Origin: ZC4RG30 sp035556135
GTDB taxonomy: Bacteria; Pseudomonadota; Gammaproteobacteria; Steroidobacterales; Steroidobacteraceae
Direction of reading: 5' to 3'
DNA length: 64,000 nucleotides
NCBI GenBank assembly: GCA_035556135.1
Contig: DATMFO010000003.1
Span: forward strand, 496,001-560,000
The notes below the pieces were generated by a model, which saw only the letters and a program-made list of their open reading frames with translations, ran no database searches and was not told the origin of the DNA. Shown here one piece after another: positions 28,041 through 36,213 of this stretch. Made by a program: the position numbers and the translations under genes. Numbering within the stretch: the stretch's first letter is position 1; each line of letters begins with the position of its first letter.

Positions 28041-28658
28041 CTAAAGGATTTTTTCCACCGCGCGCACAGGCTGGAACGAGCGACGGTGCAGCGCACAGGG
28101 ACCCAGCCGCGACAACGCCTCAAGGTGCTCCGGAGTGCCGTAACCCTTGTGGCTGCACAGCTGGTAGCCGGGATAGGCGACGTCGACCGCCGTCATCAGC
28201 TCATCGCGCGCCACCTTCGCCAGGATGGAGGCCGCGCTGATGGCCCGCACCAGCGCATCCCCCTGAACCACCGCTTCGGCGCGGTCGCAGCAATCGGCCA
28301 CGGGTGGCAACCGGTTGCCATCCACCATCACCACCGCGGGACGCAGCGCCAGTCCCAGCACGGCGCGCCGCATGGCCAGCAGCGTCGCCCCGAGGATGTT
28401 GAGCGCATCGATCTCCTCCACGTCCGCCCAGGCCACGTGCCAGGCCAGGGCGCGCTCGCGGATGCGGGCGGCAAGCATCGTGCGGCGCTCGGGCGTCAGC
28501 TGCTTGGAGTCGCGCAGGCCGCGCACGGGCCGCGCAGGATCGAGCACCACCGCCGCAGCGTAGACCGGGCCTGCCAGCGGGCCGCGGCCAGCTTCATCGA
28601 CACCGGCAATCACTGCCGCCTGCCGCCCGGCGCGCGTGGCGCCAGCTCCATCCATCAT
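28041..28658 (-). CDS. rnhB: Ribonuclease HII
   Basis: Cleaves RNA in RNA/DNA hybrids and single ribonucleotides in DNA. The 205-residue protein has the catalytic Asp-Glu in GVDEAGRGPLAGPV, DSKQLTPERR, and the third and fourth acidic sites around MVDGNRLPP and ISAASILAKVARD; HKGYGTPEHLEAL is the C-terminal signature. Of two adjacent ATGs, that at 28658 is preferred because a GGGGAG ribosome-binding site precedes it at normal spacing. It is separated from lpxB by a yihY-type gene. Confidence 0.97.
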   Translation of the reverse strand: MMDGAGATRAGRQAAVIAGVDEAGRGPLAGPVYAAAVVLDPARPVRGLRDSKQLTPERRTMLAARIRERALAWHVAWADVEEIDALNILGATLLAMRRAVLGLALRPAVVMVDGNRLPPVADCCDRAEAVVQGDALVRAISAASILAKVARDELMTAVDVAYPGYQLCSHKGYGTPEHLEALSRLGPCALHRRSFQPVRAVEKIL

Positions 28659-28722
28659 GTCGTTCTCCCCTGTGGGGCGAACGATACCTTGCACGCCGGA
28701 CAGTTCAAGCGCCCTTTCCGCG

Positions 28723-28740
28723 AGGGCCGCCTGCGGCCCT
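28723..28740 (-). terminator. Palindromic hairpin between the yihY-type gene and rnhB
   Basis: A perfect 8-bp inverted repeat, AGGGCCGC with its complement, is separated by 2 bases and starts one base after the yihY-type stop codon. No U-run follows. It could attenuate read-through into rnhB-dnaE-accA or be a 3'-end stabiliser. Confidence 0.4.
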
Positions 28741-28741
28741 G

Positions 28742-29638
28742 CTACTGTTCCTCGATCTCCACGCGCAGGCGCACCGCGGTCTTGCGCGGGGTCACCTGGC
28801 CATGCCGGCGCATCACCGTGACCCTGGTGAGCGCGGTGCCAAACAGCAGGATCAGGGTGGAGTAGTACACCCACAGCAGTACCAGCACCAGCGATCCGGC
28901 TGCCCCGTAGGTCGAGGTGGTGGCGATGTGGGTGAGGTACAGGGAAATCAGGTACTGGCCCAGCACGAACAGCAGCGCCGTCACCAGCGCCCCGCGCCAT
29001 ACATCCGCCCAGCGCAATTGCACGTCGGGCAGCACGCGATACAGCAGCCCGAACAGCAGCGTGCTGATGAACAGCGATACCGAGAGGTCGGCCCCGGCGG
29101 CGACCGCTTCAGGCACGGGGACCCAGTGCCTGGCGTATTCCAGCACGCTGGTGATCGCCACGCTGATGGCGAAGGAAGTCAGCAGCAGGAAGCCGATGAT
29201 CAGCACCATGCCCAGCGAGAGCAGGCGCACGATGATGAAGGTGAGCACCCCGCTGCGCGCCGGCTTGGCGCGCACTCCCCAGAACTCGTTCAGCGAGCCC
29301 TGCATCTGGGCGAACACGGTGGTGGCGCCGAACAGCAGCGCCCCGATGCCCATCAGGGTGGGCAGGATGCCGGCCTCCTGCGGGCGTGAACGACGCACCG
29401 CCCCTTCGACGGCAGCTGCGGCCTGTGGACCGATGAGGTCGCCGATGCCGGCCGAAATTTCCCCGCTGGCCGCTTCCTCCCCATACACGGCGCCGACGAT
29501 GGCCACGAGGATTATCACCAGCGGGGCCAGCGAGAACAGCGTGCAGTAGGCCAGCGCGCCGGCGTGCTGGAAGGCATTGTGGGCCAGCCAGATCTTCGCC
29601 GCATCCCGCAGCTGGGTGAGCCATGGTTTCACGGGCAT
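28742..29638 (-). CDS. YihY/BrkB-family inner-membrane protein
   Basis: The 298-residue protein has about six membrane segments and the family landmarks NAFQHAGALAYCTLFSLAPL, GATTVFAQMQGSLNEFWGV and TYGAAGSLVLVLLWVYYST. Members were once called RNase BN, which is wrong; their function is unsettled, with transport of lipids or solutes suggested. The ATG at 29638 starts the homology (MPVKPWLTQLRDA). Position between lpxB and rnhB, inside the lipid A operon, is unusual and may hint at an envelope role (inference). Confidence 0.93.
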   Translation of the reverse strand: MPVKPWLTQLRDAAKIWLAHNAFQHAGALAYCTLFSLAPLVIILVAIVGAVYGEEAASGEISAGIGDLIGPQAAAAVEGAVRRSRPQEAGILPTLMGIGALLFGATTVFAQMQGSLNEFWGVRAKPARSGVLTFIIVRLLSLGMVLIIGFLLLTSFAISVAITSVLEYARHWVPVPEAVAAGADLSVSLFISTLLFGLLYRVLPDVQLRWADVWRGALVTALLFVLGQYLISLYLTHIATTSTYGAAGSLVLVLLWVYYSTLILLFGTALTRVTVMRRHGQVTPRKTAVRLRVEIEEQ

Positions 29639-29699
29639 GGGAGGATGATGTGGCGGGCGATGTGGAATGTGCAATCGCCGCAGGCGCGCTGTGGTCCTT

Positions 29700-30887
29700 T
29701 CAGGCCCTCGCCGCCAGCAGTTCTTCCAGCACGCCGGCCGCGCGCTGCGCGCCCCCCGCACGCAGCGTGTGGTGGATGGCACGGAAGCGCTGCCGCACCC
29801 GCTCGCGGCGTGCCCTGTCGGTCAACGCCGCCTGCAGGGCCAGCGCCAGCTGTTCAGGCTGCACTGCGCCCTGGAAGAACTCGGGCACCAGTTCCTCGCC
29901 CGCCAGCAGGTTCGGCAGCGAGAAATGCCGTAGCTTCACCAGCCCGAGGTCGCGCACGATGAAGGCCGTCAGCGGCGCGAGCCGGTAGGCCACCACCATC
30001 GGTGCGCCATGCAACAGGGCCTGCAACGTGGCTGTGCCCGACGCCACCAGCGCGGCATCCGCGGCGGCCAGGGCCTCATCCGCCCTGCCGGGCAGCAGCT
30101 GGATCGCAGCACCGGTGCGCCCCACCTGCGCGGCGAACTGGCGCATCGTGTGACCGGATGCCATCGGCGCAATGAACTTCAATGGCCCGCCATGCAGGCG
30201 CCGCAGATGCAGGGTGGCCCGCGCGAAATCCTCCCCCAGGCGCCGCACTTCCCCCTCGCGACTGCCGGGAAGGATGGCCACCACGGTGTCATCCTGCGCC
30301 AGCCCCAGCGCTGCGCGGGCTGCCGCGCGGGCAGGCTCGATTGCGATCCGGTCCGCCAGCGGATGGCCGACGAACTCGGCACGCACCGGCTGTCCGGCAT
30401 AGGCCTGCGGCTCGAATGGCAGCAGGCAGAGCACGGCGTCCACGCTGCGGGCAATCGTGCGCACCCGCCCCTTGCGCCAGGCCCAGACCTGTGGGCTGAC
30501 GTACTGTGCGGTGCGCATGCCGCGCTGGCGGAGCCGCCTTGCCAGGCCGAGGTTGAAGGCCGGCGCATCGACGCCGACGAAAAGGTCTGCCTGCCGTGCG
30601 AGAAACGCGGCCTGCAGCCTGGCACGCAAGGACAACAGTCGCGGCAGGTGGCGCAGCGGTTCCACCAGTCCCATCACAGCCAGCTCATCGCTGCTGCCCA
30701 GCGCCTCGCAGCCGGCAGCGCGCATGGCAGGGCCGGCCAGCCCGACGAATCGTGCGCGGGGATTGCGCTGGCGCAGCGCCTCGATCAGCGCGGCGCCAAG
30801 CAGGTCGCCCGAGGCCTCACCGGCCACCAGCCCGATGACCGGGCGGTCAGCGCCCGGGGGCAGCTCGCTGTTGCCTGGCGGCTGCAT
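29700..30887 (-). CDS. lpxB: Lipid A disaccharide synthase
   Basis: Joins UDP-diacylglucosamine and lipid X to form the tetra-acylated disaccharide of lipid A. The 395-residue GT19 enzyme contains GEASGDLLGAALIEAL near the N terminus, FVGLAGPAMRAAGCEAL, YVSPQVWAWRKGRV, FVGHPLAD and ASGTATLQALLHGAPMVVAY. It starts 15 bases after the lpxA stop. The chain lpxD-fabZ-lpxA-lpxB is complete here; lpxC, lpxH and lpxK are elsewhere. Confidence 0.98.
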   Translation of the reverse strand: MQPPGNSELPPGADRPVIGLVAGEASGDLLGAALIEALRQRNPRARFVGLAGPAMRAAGCEALGSSDELAVMGLVEPLRHLPRLLSLRARLQAAFLARQADLFVGVDAPAFNLGLARRLRQRGMRTAQYVSPQVWAWRKGRVRTIARSVDAVLCLLPFEPQAYAGQPVRAEFVGHPLADRIAIEPARAAARAALGLAQDDTVVAILPGSREGEVRRLGEDFARATLHLRRLHGGPLKFIAPMASGHTMRQFAAQVGRTGAAIQLLPGRADEALAAADAALVASGTATLQALLHGAPMVVAYRLAPLTAFIVRDLGLVKLRHFSLPNLLAGEELVPEFFQGAVQPEQLALALQAALTDRARRERVRQRFRAIHHTLRAGGAQRAAGVLEELLAARA

Positions 30888-30902
30888 GGCGATCCGCGAA
30901 GG

Positions 30903-31676
30903 CTATCGTGCGAGCCCGCGACGCGACGCGGCCAGGAAGCTGGCGAAGATGTCGAGCACCTGGTGTTCGGCCGCCATCTTCTGCAGCTGGGCAGTGGCCT
31001 CCTCCAGCTTCAGGTCACTGCGGTACAGCACCCGGAAGGCATTGCGGATGGCGCGCACCTGCTCTTCCGTGAAACCACGCCGCTTGAGGCCCTCGATGTT
31101 CACCGCGCGCGGTTCGGCCGGCTGCCCGGCCGCCAGCACGTAGGGCGGAATGTCCTGCAGCACCGCGGTGTTGTTGGCGATGAAGGCATGCGCGCCGATG
31201 CGGCAGAACTGGTGGGCGCCGGCATAGCCGCTGAAGATGGCCCAGTCGCCCACTTCCACATGGCCGGCCAGGTTCACCGCGTTGGACATGATGATGTGGT
31301 CGCCCAGCACGCAGTCATGCGCCACATGCGAATAGGCCAGGATGAGGTTGTCATTGCCGATGCGGGTTTCGCCGGCGCCGGTGACGGTGCCGCGATTCAC
31401 CGTGACGTATTCGCGGAACACATTGCGCGCGCCGATCACCAGTCGCGTGGGTTCGCCGCCATATTTCATGTCCTGCGGTGCGTCGCCGATGGAGGCGAAC
31501 TGGAAGATCTGGTTACCCTCCCCGATCACCGTGGGCCCCTGCACCACCGCATGCGGCCCGATGCGGCAGCCGGCACCAATGACCACGTCCGGCCCGATCA
31601 CCGCGAAGGGCCCGATCTCCACCCCTTGTGCGATCTGCGCCGCGGGCGATACCGCGGCGCGGGGATCGATACTCAA
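30903..31676 (-). CDS. lpxA: UDP-N-acetylglucosamine O-acyltransferase
   Basis: First acylation of lipid A synthesis, transferring hydroxyacyl from ACP to UDP-GlcNAc. The 257-residue left-handed beta-helix protein has hexapeptide repeats (ISPAA-like from residue 8, then VEIGPFAVIGPDVVIGAGC) and the catalytic-base region ILAYSHVAHDCVLG. It begins with a TTG that overlaps the fabZ stop (TTGA); no ATG or GTG exists between that point and the first hexapeptide, so the TTG is very likely the true start. Confidence 0.97.
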   Translation of the reverse strand: MSIDPRAAVSPAAQIAQGVEIGPFAVIGPDVVIGAGCRIGPHAVVQGPTVIGEGNQIFQFASIGDAPQDMKYGGEPTRLVIGARNVFREYVTVNRGTVTGAGETRIGNDNLILAYSHVAHDCVLGDHIIMSNAVNLAGHVEVGDWAIFSGYAGAHQFCRIGAHAFIANNTAVLQDIPPYVLAAGQPAEPRAVNIEGLKRRGFTEEQVRAIRNAFRVLYRSDLKLEEATAQLQKMAAEHQVLDIFASFLAASRRGLAR

Positions 31677-32152
31677 GGCTGCACGACCGTGGCGTTTTCA
31701 GCGTCGGGGAACAGCATCATCTCGGCACTCACCGCCTCGGCGTCGCCGACATAGGCGGCCGTCTCGAGCTTCCAGATGCCCTTCATGTTGCGACCGACCC
31801 TGGCGGTGAGGATGAGCGAATCACCCGGCTCGACCGGCCGGCGGAAACGGCAGCCATCGATGCCCGCGAAATAGAAGCGCGTCTTCTCGTTCGGGATGCG
31901 GCCCAGCGTGGTGTAGGTGAGGATGCCGGCCGTCTGCGCCAGCGCCTCCAGCACCATCACGCCCGGCATCACCGGCCGGCCCGGGAAATGGCCGGTGAAG
32001 AACGGCTCGTTGAAGGTCACGTTCTTCAGTGCGCGGATGCTCTCCCCCGGTACGCACTCCAGCACGCGGTCGACCAGCAGGAAGGGATACCGGTGCGGCA
32101 GCCGTCCGAGGATGGCGTAGATGTCCAGGAAGGGCTTGTCAGTGTTGCTCAT
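31673..32152 (-). CDS. fabZ: 3-hydroxyacyl-ACP dehydratase FabZ
   Basis: Dehydrates beta-hydroxyacyl-ACP in fatty-acid elongation and competes with LpxA for hydroxymyristoyl-ACP. The hot-dog enzyme of 159 residues shows ILGRLPHRYPFLLVDRVLE with the catalytic His and GHFPGRPVMPGVMVLEALAQ with the catalytic Glu. The start is either the ATG at 32152 (MSNTDKP) or 32161 (MKTMSNTDKP); both lie inside the end of lpxD. Placed between lpxD and lpxA as usual. Confidence 0.97.
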   Translation of the reverse strand: MSNTDKPFLDIYAILGRLPHRYPFLLVDRVLECVPGESIRALKNVTFNEPFFTGHFPGRPVMPGVMVLEALAQTAGILTYTTLGRIPNEKTRFYFAGIDGCRFRRPVEPGDSLILTARVGRNMKGIWKLETAAYVGDAEAVSAEMMLFPDAENATVVQP

Positions 32153-33197
32153 CGTCTTCATCCATTACCGCCTGGCCGGCGGCGCTCTCCAGTTTCTTCA
32201 CGCGCTCGTTGAGTGCATCCAGGCGCTTCACGCGGCCCACGATGCGCCGCCAGTGGCGCGCCTCCTCGGCAGGCAGCACGTTGGAATACATGCCGGGCTC
32301 CGACAGTGAGCGGGTCACCATGCCGAAGCCGGCGATGACGATATCATCGGCAATGGTCAGCTGCCCGCCGATTCCGGTGCCGCCACCGATCATGCAGCGG
32401 CTGCCGATGCGGGTGCTGCCGGCAATACCCGTGCAGGCCGCGATGGCGGTATGGGCACCAATGCTCACGTTGTGTCCGACCTGGATCTGGTTGTCCAGGC
32501 GCACCCCGTCGCCGATCACGGTGTCGTCGAGCGCGCCGCGGTCGATGGTGGTGTTGGCGCCGACCTCCACGTCATCGCCGATGCGCACCCGTCCAAGCTG
32601 CGGCACCTTCACCCATGCGGCGCCATCGCGCGCATTGCCGAAACCATCGGAGCCGATCACCGCGCCCGGGTGCAGGATGCAGCGGGCTCCGATGCAGCAG
32701 CCGGCCAGTACCGAGGCCCGCTCCAGCACCTGCGTGTCAGCCCCCAGCACCGCCCCGGCGCCGATGATGGCGTGGGCGCCAATCCTGCAGCGCGCACCGA
32801 CCTCGGCACCCTCATCGACGAGGGCAAACGCACCCACCGACGCGGTGGGATGCACGCGCGCGGCCGGATGCACCAGCGCGGCAGGATGGATGCCGGGGGC
32901 GACAGGCGCGGATGGATGCAGCAGGCCCGCGATGCGCGCGAAGACCGCATGGGGGGAAGGATGGATCAACGCATCCACCGGACACTTGTCCGCCAGGCGC
33001 GGCTGCAGCACCACCGCACCGAGGCGCGTGCCGGCCAGTGCGTCGAGCAGGGCCGGATTGGCCAGGAAACCTACAGAACGGGCCCCCCCGGAGAGCGGGG
33101 CGACTGAATCGACGTGCCGCGCGGGATCACCGCGCAGCGAGCAGCCGAATCGCACCGCGAGCTGCCCCAGGCTCCAGCTCGCGGTCTCGGGACTCAT
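32139..33197 (-). CDS. lpxD: UDP-3-O-(hydroxyacyl)glucosamine N-acyltransferase
   Basis: Adds the second hydroxyacyl chain in lipid A synthesis. The 352-residue protein has an N-terminal uridine-binding domain (1-100), a long hexapeptide-repeat beta-helix (about 105-300) with DDVEVGANTTIDRG, RLDNQIQVGHNVSIG and HTAIAACTGIAGSTRIG, and a C-terminal helix (KRLDALNERVKKLE). The catalytic His region is VGHNV. Its end overlaps the fabZ start, and it follows ompH by 23 bases. Confidence 0.98.
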   Translation of the reverse strand: MSPETASWSLGQLAVRFGCSLRGDPARHVDSVAPLSGGARSVGFLANPALLDALAGTRLGAVVLQPRLADKCPVDALIHPSPHAVFARIAGLLHPSAPVAPGIHPAALVHPAARVHPTASVGAFALVDEGAEVGARCRIGAHAIIGAGAVLGADTQVLERASVLAGCCIGARCILHPGAVIGSDGFGNARDGAAWVKVPQLGRVRIGDDVEVGANTTIDRGALDDTVIGDGVRLDNQIQVGHNVSIGAHTAIAACTGIAGSTRIGSRCMIGGGTGIGGQLTIADDIVIAGFGMVTRSLSEPGMYSNVLPAEEARHWRRIVGRVKRLDALNERVKKLESAAGQAVMDEDDEQH

Positions 33198-33220
33198 GCC
33201 GGTGGGGCAGGAGCTTCCGC

Positions 33221-33769
33221 TTACGGCGTGGCCGGACGGGCCGGCGCGGCGGCCGCAGGCTTGGCGTTCTTCAGGGCCTCGAGGATGGGCGCGGTGACGT
33301 CCATCGAGTTGTCAGCGTAGAGCACACCGGCCGACAGGATGACGGAGAAGCCATTGGCACGGGCGTACTTCTGGACTTCCTCGAGTACAGCGCGCCGCAC
33401 CTTGGCCATCTCCTCTTCCTCGCGCGCCGTCGCGCGATCCTGCGTCTTCTTCTGGCGCGCCTCGAAATCGATGGCACCCTCGTTCAGCTCGGCCTCGGCG
33501 GCTGCGCGCTGTGCGGCCGACATGGTGGCGGCATCCTTGCGCAGCTTCTCCTGCTTGGTGTTGAGCGCCTGCCCCATGGACTGGATCTCGCGCAGGTCGG
33601 GGGCGAACTCGGTGTTCAATGCCTCCTGTGCGGCGCGGAACTGCGGCGACTCCTGCAGCAGGCGATCGGTGTTGACCACCCCGATCTTGCCGGAGACCTG
33701 TGCGGCGGCGATCTGCGCGGTGCCCGCCATTGCAACCAGGGACATGAGGACGATGAGACTGCGTTTCAC
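33221..33769 (-). CDS. OmpH/Skp-family periplasmic chaperone
   Basis: A 182-residue chaperone that holds unfolded outer-membrane proteins on the way to BamA, the gene just upstream. A signal peptide (about 1-23, ending AQIAAAQ) is followed by GKIGVVNTDRLLQESPQ and a long charged helical arm (about 55-125, the tentacle of Skp). The C terminus after VILSAGVLYADNSMDVT is Ala/Pro-rich. It begins with GTG at 33769, supported by an AGAGG ribosome-binding site at good spacing. Confidence 0.95.
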   Translation of the reverse strand: MKRSLIVLMSLVAMAGTAQIAAAQVSGKIGVVNTDRLLQESPQFRAAQEALNTEFAPDLREIQSMGQALNTKQEKLRKDAATMSAAQRAAAEAELNEGAIDFEARQKKTQDRATAREEEEMAKVRRAVLEEVQKYARANGFSVILSAGVLYADNSMDVTAPILEALKNAKPAAAAPARPATP

Positions 33770-33791
33770 AATAACCTCTGCGTGCTTGAAC

Positions 33792-36212
33792 TCAGAATGC
33801 CTGCCCGACCGAGAACTGGAACCGCTCCCGCTCGTCGGGCCATGCCGGGCCGATGCCCTTCGACGCGTTCAGGGGCTGGCCCCAGCTGAAGCGGAACAGT
33901 CCCAGCGGGGCGAGCCACTCCAGTGAAATGCCTGCCGAACGGCGCAGGTTCCCGAATTTGAACTTGTAGGTCAGCGGCGTCAACCCGCCGAAATCGTCAC
34001 CGTAGAAATCGACGCCACGCGTCGAGAACACGTTGCCAATATCGTAAAACAGGCTCACCCGGGCACTGGTCTGCCACTTGCTGGGTATGGGCAGGATCAG
34101 CTCGGCGCGGGCCACCGTCAACAGGTTGCCCCCGTACGGGTTGCCGATGTCATCCTTCGGACCCAGCCGGCTCTCGCGGAACCCGCGCACCGTGTCCGGA
34201 CCGCCGGCGTAGAACTGGCGGTACGGCGGCAGCGCCGTGGTATCGCCGAACTCCGCGCCATAGGCCAGGTTCACGCCGATGAGCCCGGTGAAGCCACGCC
34301 AGATGGGGACGTACTGGCGCAGCTGGTAGTCGGCCACGTAGTACTCCACCGCGCTGCCGGGGATGCTGGAACTCAGCGACAGCGACTGCCGCTGGCCCCG
34401 GTCGGCGAACAGGCCGCGATTCAGCGACTGCCGGTACCAGCCGGTGGTCAGCTCGAAGGCGGTGAACTCGCTGCCGAACACTTCAAAGATGTTGCCGAAG
34501 GTGTCGACGTAGGTGCGCGAATACGGCTTGCCGTTCTGCTGCACCCAGGCCTGCGCCTGCCGGGCACTGCCACCGGAATTGGTCAACAGCTGCGAGCGCG
34601 TGGCCGTGACGCCGAACTGCAGGCCCTGGTATTCGGTGATGGGATAACCGAACTGGATGCCCGCGGCGATGGACTTCTGCGAGAAGTCCGAGGAAGCGGA
34701 GACGAACTGCTCCACGTCCGAATAGCTCAGCTGGTAGGTGCGCGAGATGTTGTGGATGCCCGCGTACTGATTGGTGTGCGAGAAGCTGGCCTGCCGCGCG
34801 TACTTGCCGGTGTTGATCTCGATCGCCACGCGCTTGCCGGTGCCGAAGAAATTGCTGTCCGCGTAGCTGCCGTTGATGATGAAGTCCGAGGACTGCGAAT
34901 AGCCGACGCCGCCCGACAGCGTGGCGCTCGGGCCCTCTTTCACCGTGAAGTTCACGTCCACCAGGTCGTCGGTGCCTTCGACCTTCTCGGTCTTGAAGTC
35001 CACCTCCTCGATGTACGGCAGGCCCTGGATACGCTGCTTGGAACGCTCCAGCGCCCAGTTGGAAACCCAGGATCCTTCCAGCTGCCGCATTTCGCGGCGC
35101 AGCACCACGTCCTGGGTGCGGGTGGTGCCTTCGAAATTGATGTGGCGCACGTACACGCGCTTGCCCGGGTTGACGAGGAAGGTCATCGTGACCTCCTTTT
35201 TCTCCTCGTCGAACTTGGGCACCGGGTCGACCTCGGCAAAGGCGTATCCCAGGCTGCCCAGGTAGTTCTCGATCAGCTGCTGGGTGCCGGTCACGCGCTG
35301 CTGCGAATAGATCTGGCCGTTCTGCACCAGCACCATCGCCTGCAGATATTCGGCGGGGACGAGGGTGTTGCCGGCGATCTTGCCCTCGGCGATGCGGTAG
35401 ACGTCACCCTCATCAATGCTGATGGTGATGAACATGTCGTCCTTCTCGGGCGAGATGGACACCTGGGCCGACTCGATCTGGAAATTGGCGTAGCCGCGAT
35501 CCATGTAGTAGTTGCGCAGCTTCTCCAGGTCGCCGGTGAGCGCCTCGCGCGAATAGCTGGTGCCGGTCTTCCACCAGTTGTTCCAGCGCGGGGTCATCAG
35601 CGCGAAGTCCGCGATGATCTCCTTCTGCTGGAAGCTCTTGTTGCCGACGATGTTGATCTGGCGGATCTTCGCGCGCGCGCCCTCGTCGATGTCGATGGTC
35701 ACGCGCACCAGGTTGTCGGGCAGCTCATCGACGATGGTGTCGACGCGCACGCCGTACTTGCCCTGGCTGAAGTACTGGTCCGTGAGCTCGCTGCGCACGT
35801 CTTCCAGTACCGAGCGGTTGAAGGTCTTGCCTGTGGCCAGGCCGATGCCCCGCAGCGAGGTGGTGAGATCCTCGGTCTTGATGTCCTTGTTGCCCTTGAT
35901 CTCGAAACTCTCGATCGTGGGCCGTTCCTGCACCACCACCACCAGCGTGGATTCCTCGCGCCGCAGCTCAACGGTGCGGAAGAAACCGGTGTCGTTGAGG
36001 GCGTGCAGGGCCTCGCGCACGCGCTGCGGCGTGAGCTCGTCGCCGATGTTCACCGGCAGGTAGTTGTATACCGAGCCTTCCTGCACGCGCTGCAATCCGA
36101 CCACGCGGATGTCGCCCACCGTGAAGCGGCTCGCGTCCCCCGGGGTCTGCGACCATGCGACCGGTGCCACCGCCAGGGCCGCCAGGGCCCGGATCAAGGT
36201 CTTTCGCTTCAT
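33792..36212 (-). CDS. bamA: Outer membrane protein assembly factor BamA
   Basis: The 806-residue Omp85 protein inserts beta-barrel proteins into the outer membrane. A signal peptide (1-21) is followed by five POTRA domains (about 24-420; the first opens FTVGDIRVVGLQRVQEGSVY) and a 16-stranded barrel. The L6-loop motif VRGF is present in GGPDTVRGFRESRLG, and the chain ends in the aromatic residue of SVGQAF. The ATG lies one base after the rseP stop. Pairing with ompH and the lpx genes puts protein and lipid assembly of the outer membrane in one unit. Confidence 0.99.
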   Translation of the reverse strand: MKRKTLIRALAALAVAPVAWSQTPGDASRFTVGDIRVVGLQRVQEGSVYNYLPVNIGDELTPQRVREALHALNDTGFFRTVELRREESTLVVVVQERPTIESFEIKGNKDIKTEDLTTSLRGIGLATGKTFNRSVLEDVRSELTDQYFSQGKYGVRVDTIVDELPDNLVRVTIDIDEGARAKIRQINIVGNKSFQQKEIIADFALMTPRWNNWWKTGTSYSREALTGDLEKLRNYYMDRGYANFQIESAQVSISPEKDDMFITISIDEGDVYRIAEGKIAGNTLVPAEYLQAMVLVQNGQIYSQQRVTGTQQLIENYLGSLGYAFAEVDPVPKFDEEKKEVTMTFLVNPGKRVYVRHINFEGTTRTQDVVLRREMRQLEGSWVSNWALERSKQRIQGLPYIEEVDFKTEKVEGTDDLVDVNFTVKEGPSATLSGGVGYSQSSDFIINGSYADSNFFGTGKRVAIEINTGKYARQASFSHTNQYAGIHNISRTYQLSYSDVEQFVSASSDFSQKSIAAGIQFGYPITEYQGLQFGVTATRSQLLTNSGGSARQAQAWVQQNGKPYSRTYVDTFGNIFEVFGSEFTAFELTTGWYRQSLNRGLFADRGQRQSLSLSSSIPGSAVEYYVADYQLRQYVPIWRGFTGLIGVNLAYGAEFGDTTALPPYRQFYAGGPDTVRGFRESRLGPKDDIGNPYGGNLLTVARAELILPIPSKWQTSARVSLFYDIGNVFSTRGVDFYGDDFGGLTPLTYKFKFGNLRRSAGISLEWLAPLGLFRFSWGQPLNASKGIGPAWPDERERFQFSVGQAF

Positions 36213-36213
36213 G

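Noticed and set aside
25715..28240. Long plus-strand open frame of 841 codons opposite dnaE
   Set aside because: It lies wholly over dnaE, is His/Arg/Gln-rich, has no recognisable motif, and arises from the high third-position GC of the real gene.
28742..29638. Annotation of the YihY-type protein as RNase BN
   Set aside because: The old assignment is known to be wrong; RNase BN activity belongs to a different protein family, and this is a multi-pass membrane protein.
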